Shown: in pieces, positions 25,760 to 34,673 of the stretch
Layout: every line of letters begins with the position of its first letter
Position numbering within the stretch: the stretch's first letter is position 1
NCBI GenBank assembly: GCA_041619555.1
Contig: JBFKDQ010000014.1
Location: forward strand, 1 to 64,000
Length of the DNA stretch: 64,000 nucleotides
Source: Oceanococcus sp041619555
GTDB lineage: Bacteria > Pseudomonadota > Gammaproteobacteria > Nevskiales > Oceanococcaceae
Reading direction: 5' to 3'
Translations under genes and position numbers: made by a program
The notes under the pieces: model-generated
Databases searched by the model: none
Told to the model about the DNA's origin: nothing
What the model saw: the letters and a program-made list of their open reading frames with translations, nothing else

Positions 25760-26450
25760 TGCAGTGGATCTCGATGGTCGTGCCACTGATCGGGCCGGAG
25801 CGGTGCCGATCCAGCAGAAAGGCCACGCTGGGGGCGACCTCTTCCGGCAGGGTGCGCGGGCTGAGCCCCAGTTGGGCCAGCATCGCGGTGCGCATCATGC
25901 CCGGCGCGATGGCGTTGACGCGGATTTCGTGAGCCTTGCCATCCTTGGCCAGGGCCTCGGTCATGCCGACCACCGCATGTTTGGATGCGGCATAGGCGCT
26001 GAAGCCGGGGAACGCCTGCATGCCCCGGATGCCGGCCAGCGAGGTGATGTTGACGATGTCGCCGCCCGAGCCGCGGCGGTGCCAGAAGTTCATCGCCGCA
26101 TGGCAACAATTGAAACAGCCATTGACGTTGATGGCCTGGACCGCGGCGAAGGCCTGCGGGTCGAGGCTGTCCAGAATATCGCCCTGGCCCAGCACCGCGG
26201 CGGCGTTCACCAGGGCGCTGGGGCGGAAATCTTCGATGGCTTGGCGCACCGCCTCGGCTTCGGCCACGTCCAGGACATAACACTGCACCTTCGCGCCAGC
26301 GGCGCGCAGGCCTTCAGCGGTGCGTTCCAGGGCCTCGGCGCGGCGTCCGGAGATGCCGATGCGCCAGCCTTGCTGTGCCAGCAGGGTGGCGGTGGCGGCG
26401 CCCAGGCCGCTGCCGCCGCCAGTGATGAATACCGCTTGATCTGTGCTCAT
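25752..26450 (-). CDS. Short-chain dehydrogenase/reductase coupled to PTPS-like gene
   Basis: This encodes 232 residues from the ATG at 26450 (a GTG at 26468 would add six). It has the Rossmann motif FITGGGSGLGAATA, the NAA-like SALVNAAAVLG, the catalytic serine in VNITSLAGIRG and YAASK with the tyrosine-lysine pair, so the active site is complete. Its stop overlaps the PTPS-like start (ATGACTAG). This linkage suggests a pterin reductase such as a sepiapterin- or pyruvoyltetrahydropterin-reductase-like enzyme, although SDRs are very versatile and other substrates are possible. Confidence 0.8.
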   Translation of the reverse strand: MSTDQAVFITGGGSGLGAATATLLAQQGWRIGISGRRAEALERTAEGLRAAGAKVQCYVLDVAEAEAVRQAIEDFRPSALVNAAAVLGQGDILDSLDPQAFAAVQAINVNGCFNCCHAAMNFWHRRGSGGDIVNITSLAGIRGMQAFPGFSAYAASKHAVVGMTEALAKDGKAHEIRVNAIAPGMMRTAMLAQLGLSPRTLPEEVAPSVAFLLDRHRSGPISGTTIEIHCND

Positions 26451-26499
26451 GCCTTCCAGTTCAATCACAACGGGCGACGCTGATCCGCCGCGCTGGGGA

Positions 26500-28395
26500 C
26501 TATCCCGGATGGGGATGGCCCAGGCCGTTCAGGGCCTCGGCAATCTCTTCCAGAATTTTCGGATCGTCAATGGTAGCAGGGACGGCGAAATCCTGGCCGT
26601 CGGCGATCTTGCGCATGGTGCCGCGCAGCACCTTGCCCGAGCGGGTCTTGGGCAAGCGCTCGACCACGGTGGCGAGCTTGAAAGCGGCGACCGCGCCGAT
26701 GTTCTCGCGGACCCTGGCGATGAGCTCGCGGATGATCTCTTCCGGGGCCTGCTCAATGCCGGCCTTGAGCACCACCAGTCCTACCGGGAGCTGGCCCTTG
26801 AGCGCATCGCGGACGCCGATCACGGCGCATTCCGCGACGGCCGGATGGGCGCTGAGGATCTCTTCCATCGCGCCGGTGGACAGCCGGTGGCCGGCGACAT
26901 TGATGATGTCATCGATGCGCGACATGATGGAAATATAGCCGTCGCTGTCGCAAAAGCCCGCGTCGCCGGTGAGATAGTAGCCGGGATAGCGGGCCAGATA
27001 ATTGTCCCGGTAGCCCGCTTCGTTTTCCCACATGGTCAGCAGGGTGCCGGGCGGCAGCGGGAGCCGGATCACCAGATTGCCGATCGCGTTGGCGCCGAGT
27101 TCATTGCCGGCATCGTCAAGCACACGGATATCGAATCCCGGCACGGGTACGGCGGCCGATCCGGGCTTGATCGGCATGGCCTCAAGTCCCAGGCAGTTGG
27201 CGATGGCCGGCCAGCCCAGTTCGGTCTGCCACCAGTGATCAATGACCGGAACCTTGAGCTGGGCGCTGGCCCATTCGATGGTATCGGGGTCCGAGCGTTC
27301 GCCGGCCAGAAACAGGGTTTGCAGCGAGGAGGTGTCGTAGGCTTGCCGCAGCCGGCCGGCCGGATCCTCCTTCTTGATTGCGCGGAAGGCGGTCGGCGCG
27401 GTGAACAAGGTCTTGATCCGATGTTCGGCGATCATCCGCCAGAAGGCGCCGGCATCCGGGGTGCCTACTGGCTTGCCCTCATACATCACCGTGGTCGCGC
27501 CGATCAGCAGCGGGGCATAGACGATGTAGGAGTGCCCCACCACCCAGCCGACATCCGAGGCGGCCCAGAACACATCGCCGGCCTGGACCTTGTACACCGC
27601 GCGCATGGAATAGGCCATGGCGACGGCATGGCCGCCGTGATCCCGGACCACGCCCTTGGGCTTGCCGGTGGTGCCCGAGGTGTAGAGCACATACAGGGGA
27701 TCGGTGGCCTCCACGCTGAGGCAGGGCGCCGGACTTGCCTTCTGCATCAGGTCCTGCCAGTCATGATCCCGGCCGGGGTTCATGCTGGCGCTGCATTGCT
27801 CGCGCTGCAGGATGACGCAGGCGCCGACCTGGTGGTCGCTCAACTCCAGGGCGCTGTCCAGCAGTGGTTTGTATTCGATGATGCGGCCCGGTTCGATGCC
27901 GCAGGAGGCGGAAATGACAACGCGCGGCTGCGCCGCATCGATGCGCTTGGCCAGTTCGGCGGCCGCAAACCCGCCGAAGACCACCGAGTGAATGGCGCCG
28001 ATGCGAGCGCAGGCCAGCATGGCAATGGCCGCTTCCGGCACCATGGGCAGATAGATCACCACGCGGTCGCCCTTGTCAACGCCGAGATCGCGCAGGGCGC
28101 CGGCGCATCGCGCCACCTCATCCAGCAATTCGGTGTAGGTGTAGCGTCGCTGCGTGCCGGTCACGGGAGAATCGTAGATCAATGCGGTCTGCGCACCACG
28201 CCCGGACTCGCAATGCCGATCCAGGGCGTTGTAGCAGGTGTTCAGGCGGCCACCGGAAAACCATCGATACATCGGTGCCTGACTGGCGTCCAGCACCTCG
28301 TTCCAGGGCTCATCCCAGCTGATCTGTCTGGCCTGTTCCGCCCAGAATTCGGCGGGCTCGTCAATTGAAGCGCGGTAGCTGGCGTGATAGCTCAT
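26500..28395 (-). CDS. prpE: Propionyl-CoA synthetase (acetyl-CoA synthetase family)
   Basis: This encodes 631 residues, the usual length for PrpE. It starts with an ACS-type N-terminal domain (EPAEFWAEQA), carries the P-loop YTSGTTGKPKGVVRDHGGH near residue 245, DHWWQTELGWP near 385, the hinge YLTGDAGF and the A10 lysine in PKTRSGKVLRG near 590. It makes acyl-CoA from short acids with ATP, most likely propionate; acetate or isobutyrate are possible. It overlaps the upstream esterase gene by four bases (ATGA). Propionate could come from branched-chain or sterol side-chain degradation, which fits the Atu-like locus 4 kb away. Confidence 0.9.
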   Translation of the reverse strand: MSYHASYRASIDEPAEFWAEQARQISWDEPWNEVLDASQAPMYRWFSGGRLNTCYNALDRHCESGRGAQTALIYDSPVTGTQRRYTYTELLDEVARCAGALRDLGVDKGDRVVIYLPMVPEAAIAMLACARIGAIHSVVFGGFAAAELAKRIDAAQPRVVISASCGIEPGRIIEYKPLLDSALELSDHQVGACVILQREQCSASMNPGRDHDWQDLMQKASPAPCLSVEATDPLYVLYTSGTTGKPKGVVRDHGGHAVAMAYSMRAVYKVQAGDVFWAASDVGWVVGHSYIVYAPLLIGATTVMYEGKPVGTPDAGAFWRMIAEHRIKTLFTAPTAFRAIKKEDPAGRLRQAYDTSSLQTLFLAGERSDPDTIEWASAQLKVPVIDHWWQTELGWPAIANCLGLEAMPIKPGSAAVPVPGFDIRVLDDAGNELGANAIGNLVIRLPLPPGTLLTMWENEAGYRDNYLARYPGYYLTGDAGFCDSDGYISIMSRIDDIINVAGHRLSTGAMEEILSAHPAVAECAVIGVRDALKGQLPVGLVVLKAGIEQAPEEIIRELIARVRENIGAVAAFKLATVVERLPKTRSGKVLRGTMRKIADGQDFAVPATIDDPKILEEIAEALNGLGHPHPG

Positions 28396-29372
28396 GATGG
28401 CGTTTCCTTGGCTCTGGTCTTTGCCGGGCCTGCGATGTGCTGGGCAATGAAATCGATCATGTCATCGCGGGCCTGAAGGGCCTCTGGCAGAAGGCGAATA
28501 AAGAGGGGGAAGGCATGCGGCAACAGCGGCCAGACGTCGACCCGGGTGGTGACCCCGGCCTGGCGGGCGTGGGTGGCGGTGATCAGGGTGTCGTCCAGCA
28601 AGACCTCGGTCTCGCCGACGAGAAAAAACAGGGGCGGAAAGCCGCGGCAATCGGCGTAGATCGGCGACAGTTCGGGGTCGGTCGCGTCCTGATCGCCGAT
28701 GTACAGCTGCAGCATCGAGGCCATCGCGTGGATCGGGATCAGCGGGTCGCGGCGGCAGTTGGTGACCCGTGAGAGCGGTACATGGACGCGCGCCAGTTCG
28801 CAGACCGGGCTGATCGGGATGGCGCAGGCCGGCATCGGCCAGTTGTTTTCGCGGATGCGCTGCAGCAGGCCCAGGGTCAGATTGCCGCCGGCAGACTCGC
28901 CCGCGATGACAATGCGCCGGGGCTGGAAACCGGCGTCCAGCAGGCCTCGATAGGCACGTTCGCAGTCATCCAGGGCCGCCGGGTATTTGTGCAGGGGCGC
29001 GAGCCGGTAGTCCGGCATGAAGCCGATCGCGTCAAGCCGTCGGCACAGGCGCGCCAGCAGTTCAAGGTGGACCTCCGGCACCGCGGGGATCAGGAAGCCG
29101 CCTCCGTGCAGATACAGAATGGCGAGCTTGTCGCTTTGCGTGAAGTCGCCAACAATCGGGCCCGGCACGCCGTTGATGTAGCGGTCATAATCGATGGGCA
29201 GATCCTGCAGGCGGATCTGCCAGCGGGCCGCTAGGCGAACATGGTTCTTGACCATGCCGAATACGGAAACCCGTGAAAAAATGCGGATCATGGGCTTGAC
29301 GACCCAGCGCAGAAAGCCGACGAAAAAACGGCTTCTGCGGCTGATTGCCACGTCTTTGACTGTGTAGTTCAT
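28392..29372 (-). CDS. Hormone-sensitive-lipase-type alpha/beta hydrolase
   Basis: This encodes 326 residues. It carries the HSL (family IV) oxyanion motif LYLHGGGFLIP near residue 92, the nucleophile GESAGGNL near 160, an aspartate in LVGETEVLLDD and the histidine in PLLPHAFPLF. There is no signal peptide although the N-terminus is basic and hydrophobic (RRSRFFVGFLRWVVKP), possibly a membrane-associating helix. It hydrolyses short to medium acyl esters. It is first in a unit with prpE (4-bp overlap), as if ester cleavage fed acid activation. Confidence 0.85.
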   Translation of the reverse strand: MNYTVKDVAISRRSRFFVGFLRWVVKPMIRIFSRVSVFGMVKNHVRLAARWQIRLQDLPIDYDRYINGVPGPIVGDFTQSDKLAILYLHGGGFLIPAVPEVHLELLARLCRRLDAIGFMPDYRLAPLHKYPAALDDCERAYRGLLDAGFQPRRIVIAGESAGGNLTLGLLQRIRENNWPMPACAIPISPVCELARVHVPLSRVTNCRRDPLIPIHAMASMLQLYIGDQDATDPELSPIYADCRGFPPLFFLVGETEVLLDDTLITATHARQAGVTTRVDVWPLLPHAFPLFIRLLPEALQARDDMIDFIAQHIAGPAKTRAKETPS

Positions 29373-29519
29373 GATGGCAGTCTGGCAGGCGCATGGGGAC
29401 GAAACATCATCCTAATAGGCGAGTTGTCGAGCGGACCCGGATGGGGTGGCTGCCGCACTGTTCGGCGGTCATGAAGCGTGGGTGTTCGGCGGTCGAGGTG
29501 ACTGAAAATCGGAGGCGAT

Positions 29520-30023
29520 GTGACAGAAAAGATGCGAACACTGGGCTTGTTGCGCCATGGCAAGGCCAGGGCGGACCATGGCGAGGGTGATTTCGCCCGT
29601 GCCCTCAAAGGCCACGGGCGGCGGCAGATCCTCCACATGGCTCGGGTGCTGTGCGAGGCTGCGCCGCCCCAGCGTCTGCTGGTGTCGACTGCGCAACGCA
29701 CGCGCGAAACCGCGCAGATCCTGCTCGAGGAGTTCGCCGGCGCGGTTCAGGTGGAGCATCTTGATGCGCTGTATCTGGCCTCGCCACAGACCCTGCTGGA
29801 ATGCATCGCCCGGGTTCCGGACAATGTGCAGCGTGTTCTGGTGGTCGGCCACAACCCCGGTCTGAGCGAGCTTGCGCAGAGCTTGCTCTGGCCTGAGCGC
29901 CTGGCAGACCTGCCCACAGGTAGCCTGGTGGAACTCGATACGGGGCTTGGCTGGAGCCAGTTGGTGCGCGGGGGTGGTCGCCTGCGGCGCTGGCTTGACC
30001 CGGATGAGATGGATCTGAGCTGA
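29520..30023 (+). CDS. SixA-like histidine phosphatase
   Basis: This encodes 167 residues from a GTG start (GGAGGCGAT upstream). The phosphohistidine motif LGLLRHGKA is at the N-terminus, STAQRTRETAQIL gives the second arginine and VVGHNPGLSELAQ the second histidine. The length and the RHGKA form match SixA-type phosphohistidine phosphatases; the N-terminus is not a signal peptide. Targets may be a phosphotransfer protein or phosphotransferase system component. It is divergent from the esterase-prpE unit with 147 bp between. Confidence 0.8.
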   Translation: MTEKMRTLGLLRHGKARADHGEGDFARALKGHGRRQILHMARVLCEAAPPQRLLVSTAQRTRETAQILLEEFAGAVQVEHLDALYLASPQTLLECIARVPDNVQRVLVVGHNPGLSELAQSLLWPERLADLPTGSLVELDTGLGWSQLVRGGGRLRRWLDPDEMDLS

Positions 30024-30231
30024 GCCCTGAGGGCTGGCTGGTGGCAAGCCTGCGATGTTTGCGCGTCCCAGTTTGGCGTGAGCGCGGCGGGCTTCAAGGG
30101 AGTCGCAGCCTTCTGCCGGCAGAGGCTTGCACAGGCTGGGGGCCGTGTTTGGCGGCAGGAATCCTGCGCCGCGGTCGCCAGACACGTAAAATCGGGGCCT
30201 GTATTTCAACCAAGCTGGATTCGCGACGCCG

Positions 30232-30780
30232 ATGACCACTTCGCTCAGAGATCAACTGGCCAAGGCCGGGCTGGTCAGCAAGAAACCGCAGAATCAGAAA
30301 AAGAAGCGCGGCCCCAAAAGCCAGCAGATCAAGGCGAGGCAGCAGGAACGCAGCCAGCGCGATCAGGAATTGCAAGCGCTGGAGGCGCATAAACGCAACC
30401 GCGACCGGGAGCTGAACGCGCAGCGTGAACAGCAGCGCAAAGCGCGTGAGCAGGCCGAGTGGGTGCGTCAGCTCATCGGCTCCCATGCCGTGAAGAAGCA
30501 GACGCCGGGCGACGCCGACACCGCCTTTCATTTCAGCCTGGATGGCAAGATCCATCATCTGTACACCGGTGGTGCGCAACGCACGGAGCTTGCGTCCGGG
30601 CGGCTGGGGATCGTCTGGTTTGATGGGCAGTATCATTTCCTGCCGCGCGGCATAGTCGAGAAGCTGCAGGAAAAGATTGCCCGGCGAACCTGGCTTAGTC
30701 CGCCGGACGAGGGCGAGCAAAAGGCGGACAGTGACGATCCCTATGCCGAGTTCAAGGTGCCCGATGATCTGATGTGGTAG
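30232..30780 (+). CDS. DUF2058 family protein (YaiL-like)
   Basis: This encodes 182 residues, matching the family length. The N-terminus has the DUF2058 pattern LRDQLAKAGLVSKK, then a highly charged lysine/arginine/glutamine-rich coiled-coil stretch (about 20-80) and a C-terminal domain with YHFLPRGIVEKLQEK. Members such as E. coli YaiL are nucleoprotein- or polynucleotide-associated, with little known function. It stands alone with 208 bp upstream. Confidence 0.85.
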   Translation: MTTSLRDQLAKAGLVSKKPQNQKKKRGPKSQQIKARQQERSQRDQELQALEAHKRNRDRELNAQREQQRKAREQAEWVRQLIGSHAVKKQTPGDADTAFHFSLDGKIHHLYTGGAQRTELASGRLGIVWFDGQYHFLPRGIVEKLQEKIARRTWLSPPDEGEQKADSDDPYAEFKVPDDLMW

Positions 30781-30867
30781 ACCGCTGGTCGCTGTTGCCT
30801 GAATTTTCCATGCAGCGTAGTGTCAATCTGTGGTCATTATTCAAGTCTTGGAGGGCTGAACTTGACG

Positions 30868-32457
30868 ATGGTGAATCAAAGATTGGCCGACTCTCAGGGG
30901 GCTGCAGGACTGTCCGCTCTGGCCGCCCGGGCCGAAGCTGAAATTCGCGACATCGTGGGGCAGGAACTGGCCCGGCTGTTCGCCGGGTTCATGGATCTGG
31001 CGCGGCAGAAAATCAAAACCAAGAAGCTCGCCAATGGGGCGGAGCTGGAGCGCACCCTGGCCCAGCGCCGGCAGGAGTGGCTGGCCCGCTACGTGGAGGC
31101 GGTGCAAGGCCTGTTGCCATTGCAGGCGGGCGCGGATGAGCGTGTTGATGATCTTGCCGACCTGCGAGCCAGTGCCGGTCTGGTGGCGATGGCGAAAGCC
31201 CTGCTGCTGGCGGAAACCCAGTATTTCAAGCTGGTCGCCGAGATCAATGCTCGTCTGAATCGGATTGCATTGCTGGTGGAACTGCCGCTGGACTTGCGGA
31301 TTCTTGCGCCCAGTGGTCTGTATCGCACCATGCTTGGCCAGGTCGAGGATTTGCGCTGGCCCAATGCTGGACAGGAAGTGTTGTTATCCAGTTTCGAGCA
31401 GGCGGTCATTGCCCAGCTTGAGCCCATGTATCGCCGCCTGATTGCCAGTCTCAAGGGCATCGGCCAGGAGGCTGCAGAAAAAGTGGTCGAAGCGCCGATT
31501 CCCCGGACGCGGGCGCCGGTGGCGCGGCGCGACAGCAAGACCTGGATGCAGCCGCCAAAGGACCAGCTGAAAGTCGATGATGAGACCACCGACATGCTGA
31601 CGCGCCTGGCCCTGCAGGGCGACGGCGATGGCGACGGCTACACCGATGGCCTGCTCGCCACTGATCTGCTGGCCCTGATGGACAAGCGGCCGCTGCCCGG
31701 CATCGCCAAGGAGCAGGGCTGGGTGCCTTTGCAGAGAACCAGTCTGGCCGGCCATTTCCTCAATGAAGTGAAGGCCGACCCGGTCGTGAATCGGGCCGAT
31801 GACGCGCGGCATGAGGATCTGCGCATGCCGCTGGTGAAATCGGCCATTGCAGATGCATCCATATTCACCGATTCATCGCATCCGCTGGCCAGCCTGATCG
31901 ACGAGCACATGACCAAGGCCGCCAAGCACCGTCTGCAGAATGCGGAGGAGTCCAGTCAGATGATGGATTCTCTCAATGAGAGCCTGAGCCTGTTCGATCT
32001 GGCGCCGGACTTCGTGCGGGAATCCATGGCGTCGGCCCGGCCGTTGCAGGATGAGCAGATTCAGCGCTTCTATGAGTTGCAACGGGAGCAGGCCGAGCAA
32101 CGGCGTGCTTTCGTGGTCGATGAAGCGCGCCGCATCGTGGCCGAGGAAATCGAGCGCAGCAGCTTCGCACGGCCCCTGCCGCCCAGCGCCAAGCGTTTTC
32201 TGGATCGGGTCTGGGCGGCTTTGCTGACCCAGCGCCTGCTGAGGTTCGGCGCCAGCGATGCGCGCTGGTCGCAGGCGATCGACAAGATGGATCGTCTCAT
32301 CGATCTGCTCGAAGCGCGGCGGCCCAAGCAGCCGCCGGGGCCGGAGTGGCTGGAGCTGATCAAGTCCATGTGGGCGGATCTGGCGGCTGCCGGTCTGCCT
32401 GTCGATCAGAAAATGCCGGTGCTCAAGATGCTGGAGGCGGCGCGCACCTACAACTGA
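30868..32457 (+). CDS. DUF1631-like helical protein
   Basis: This encodes about 529 residues. GGAGGG at 30850-30855 lies 12 bases before the ATG and 6 before a TTG at 30862, so the TTG may be the true start. The protein is mostly helical and soluble. LPPSAKRFLDRVWAALLT near residue 445 with SSHPLASLIDE earlier resembles DUF1631, but the protein is shorter than many members (about 700). Residues 252-260 read DGDGDGYTD, a perfect calcium-loop-like DxDxDGxxD sequence, unexpected in this family. Function unknown. Confidence 0.6.
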   Translation: MVNQRLADSQGAAGLSALAARAEAEIRDIVGQELARLFAGFMDLARQKIKTKKLANGAELERTLAQRRQEWLARYVEAVQGLLPLQAGADERVDDLADLRASAGLVAMAKALLLAETQYFKLVAEINARLNRIALLVELPLDLRILAPSGLYRTMLGQVEDLRWPNAGQEVLLSSFEQAVIAQLEPMYRRLIASLKGIGQEAAEKVVEAPIPRTRAPVARRDSKTWMQPPKDQLKVDDETTDMLTRLALQGDGDGDGYTDGLLATDLLALMDKRPLPGIAKEQGWVPLQRTSLAGHFLNEVKADPVVNRADDARHEDLRMPLVKSAIADASIFTDSSHPLASLIDEHMTKAAKHRLQNAEESSQMMDSLNESLSLFDLAPDFVRESMASARPLQDEQIQRFYELQREQAEQRRAFVVDEARRIVAEEIERSSFARPLPPSAKRFLDRVWAALLTQRLLRFGASDARWSQAIDKMDRLIDLLEARRPKQPPGPEWLELIKSMWADLAAAGLPVDQKMPVLKMLEAARTYN

Positions 32458-32485
32458 TCGTGGCATGTGTACTGGCCGGCTGCGG

Positions 32486-34093
32486 TTACATCCTGAAGAC
32501 CCCGTAGCCGGGCGGTTTGATCGGCGTGTTCAGTGCCGCGGAAATGGCCATGCCCAGCGCGTTGCGGGTGTCGACCGGATCGAGAATGCCGTCATCCCAG
32601 ATTTCGGATGTGGACCAATAGGCGCTGGACTTGCGCTTGAATTCGGCCAGCACCGGCTGGCGGATTTCCTCGATCTCGGCGGCGCTCAGGCTCAAACCCT
32701 GACGCGCCAGCTGGCGGACCTTGACCTCGGCCAGGGTATTGGCCGCCTGTTCCGCGCCCATTACCGATATCTGGTGCTGTGGCCAGGTGAACAGGAAGCG
32801 CGAATCGAAGGCGCGACCGGACATGCCGTAATTGCCGGCCCCAAATGAGCCGTGACACATGACCGTGAACTTGGGCACCTCGCAGCCGGTGACGGCCATG
32901 ATCATCTTGGCGCCATCCTTGGTGATGCCGGCGCGTTCGTAGTCGCGGCCCACCATGTAGCCGGTGATGTTTTGCAGGAAGACGATCGGCACCCGGTTCT
33001 GGTTGCACAGCTCGATGAAATGGGCGCCCTTGAGGGCCGAATCATTGAACAGCACGCCATTGTTGCCGATGATGCCGATCTTGTAGCCCCAGAGATGGGC
33101 GTAGCCGCAGATCAGCGTGGTGCCGTAATTGGGTTGATATTCATGAAAACGCGAGCCGTCCACCATGCGCGCGATCACCTCGCGAATATCGAATTGCTGC
33201 TTGATGTCCTGCGGCAGCACGCCATACAGCTCGGTGGGGTCGTAGTAGGGGGCTTCCGGTGTCTGCCATTCGATCCGGGTTTTGTCCGGGGTCTTGAACT
33301 GGGCCACGATGTCGCGGGCGATGGCGATGGCCTCGTCCTCGTTGGAGGCCGGGTAGTCGGCGGTCCCTGAAACCGAGGTGTGCATGTCGCAACCACCCAG
33401 TTCGTCGACGCTGACTTCCTCGCCGGTTGCGGCCTTGACCAGCGGCGGGCCGGCAAGAAAGATGGCGCCGGTGCCGCGCACGATCACGCTGTAGTCGGAC
33501 AGACCCGGCACATAGGCGCCGCCGGCGGTGCAATGGCCGAGGACCACGGAAATCTGCTGCACGCCCATTTTCGACAGGGTGCACTGATTGCGGAAGATGC
33601 GGCCGGCGTAGTATTTGTCGGCGAAAAGCTCGGCCTGTTCGGGCAGGAAGCCGCCGGCGGAATCGCAGAGGTGAACCACAGGCAGTCGGTTTTCGATCGC
33701 GATATCCAGGGCCCGGATGATCTTCTTGATCGTGATCGGGTACCAGGCGCCGCCCTTGACGCTGGCATCGCCAGCATTGATGACTACCTCGCGCCCGGAC
33801 ACGATGCCGATGCCGGTGACGCAGCCCGCGCCGGGCACCGTGCCTTCATACATCTCGTTGGCCGCCAGGCTGGAAAACTCGAGAAACGGGGTGCCCGGGT
33901 CCAGCAGGCGCTCCAGACGTTCACGCACGGTCATCTTGTCCTGCTTGCGCAGGCGTTCGATGTCGCGTTGCGGGCGCTCGAAGCGGGCGGCGTGCTGGCG
34001 GGCTTTGAGGTCGGCGGCCAGCGCGCGATTGTGGGCGGCATTGGCGATGAAGGCGGCGGAGTGGGTATTGAGAGCGGATTGAATACGTTTCAT
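32486..34093 (-). CDS. Acyl-CoA carboxylase carboxyltransferase (beta) subunit, methylcrotonyl/geranyl type
   Basis: This encodes 535 residues, the size of methylcrotonyl- and geranyl-CoA carboxylase beta subunits. The N- and C-terminal crotonase-fold halves are both present, with GHCTAGGAYVPGLSDY and SFGAGNYGMSGRA lining the active site. Methylcrotonyl enzymes usually read PAMSDE after GGAYV, as I recall; here it reads PGLSDY, closer to geranyl-type AtuC. It transfers carboxyl from biotin to the gamma carbon of a branched enoyl-CoA. It ends the operon that also holds the biotin carboxylase, biotinyl protein, TetR, AtuA and a hydratase, which favours a terpenoid acyl-CoA substrate. Confidence 0.85.
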   Translation of the reverse strand: MKRIQSALNTHSAAFIANAAHNRALAADLKARQHAARFERPQRDIERLRKQDKMTVRERLERLLDPGTPFLEFSSLAANEMYEGTVPGAGCVTGIGIVSGREVVINAGDASVKGGAWYPITIKKIIRALDIAIENRLPVVHLCDSAGGFLPEQAELFADKYYAGRIFRNQCTLSKMGVQQISVVLGHCTAGGAYVPGLSDYSVIVRGTGAIFLAGPPLVKAATGEEVSVDELGGCDMHTSVSGTADYPASNEDEAIAIARDIVAQFKTPDKTRIEWQTPEAPYYDPTELYGVLPQDIKQQFDIREVIARMVDGSRFHEYQPNYGTTLICGYAHLWGYKIGIIGNNGVLFNDSALKGAHFIELCNQNRVPIVFLQNITGYMVGRDYERAGITKDGAKMIMAVTGCEVPKFTVMCHGSFGAGNYGMSGRAFDSRFLFTWPQHQISVMGAEQAANTLAEVKVRQLARQGLSLSAAEIEEIRQPVLAEFKRKSSAYWSTSEIWDDGILDPVDTRNALGMAISAALNTPIKPPGYGVFRM

Positions 34094-34156
34094 GCGTCTA
34101 CCGTGCTGGCGGTCGGCAAGCCAAAAAGAAAAGAGGAGACAGGAGACAGGCCTTGC

Positions 34157-34660
34157 CTATGCATCGGGCTGTGCCTCCAGCGTGACCAGGACGGCATCCT
34201 TATCGAAGGTCTGGCCGGCGCCGACATGCAGCTCGGCGATCACGCCGTCGCGCGGAGCGACGATGGTGGTTTCCATTTTCATGCTTTCCATGATCAGCAG
34301 GGTCTGGCCTTTCTTTACCGGCTCGCCGGCGGCGACATTGAGCGAGATGAGGCTGCCGGGCATGCTTGCCTTGATCGCATCCGCAGCGCTGGCCTCATTG
34401 AGTTCGGCCAGGCGTTGCAAGGCATGTTCGAACTGCAGGCAGTAGGTCTCGCCGCGCAGGTGGATGTGCACCGTATCGCCATCCACCGCCGCATGCAGAT
34501 GCTCGACCTCCTGCTGCCAACGCAGAATGTAGCCGCCTTCCTCGGCGGCCTGCAGCTGGAAGGGGAACTGGCCATCGGCCAGGTGCAGGCGATAGCCCTC
34601 GGGGCTGCGCGAGAGGCCCAGATCGTATTCGGCCTCATCCAGTTTCATTCCGTGTTTCAT
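34157..34660 (-). CDS. Biotinyl carrier (BT-BCCP) protein of acyl-CoA carboxylase
   Basis: This encodes 167 residues from the ATG at 34660. Residues 1-90 resemble the BT linker domain of carboxylase alpha subunits, and residues 98-167 are a biotinyl domain with the MKM motif at 127-129 (ESMKMETTI), K128 being the biotinylation site. In methylcrotonyl and geranyl carboxylases this part is normally fused behind the biotin carboxylase; here it is a separate ORF, 13 bases after the biotin carboxylase stop and in another frame. GGAACCGAG upstream is an acceptable ribosome site. Confidence 0.88.
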   Translation of the reverse strand: MKHGMKLDEAEYDLGLSRSPEGYRLHLADGQFPFQLQAAEEGGYILRWQQEVEHLHAAVDGDTVHIHLRGETYCLQFEHALQRLAELNEASAADAIKASMPGSLISLNVAAGEPVKKGQTLLIMESMKMETTIVAPRDGVIAELHVGAGQTFDKDAVLVTLEAQPDA

Positions 34661-34673
34661 GCTCGGTTCCGGT

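Noticed and set aside
26443..28368. Long open frame antisense to prpE
   Set aside because: No recognisable motif and low-complexity Gly/Ala/Gln/His composition; the prpE strand carries all ligase motifs.
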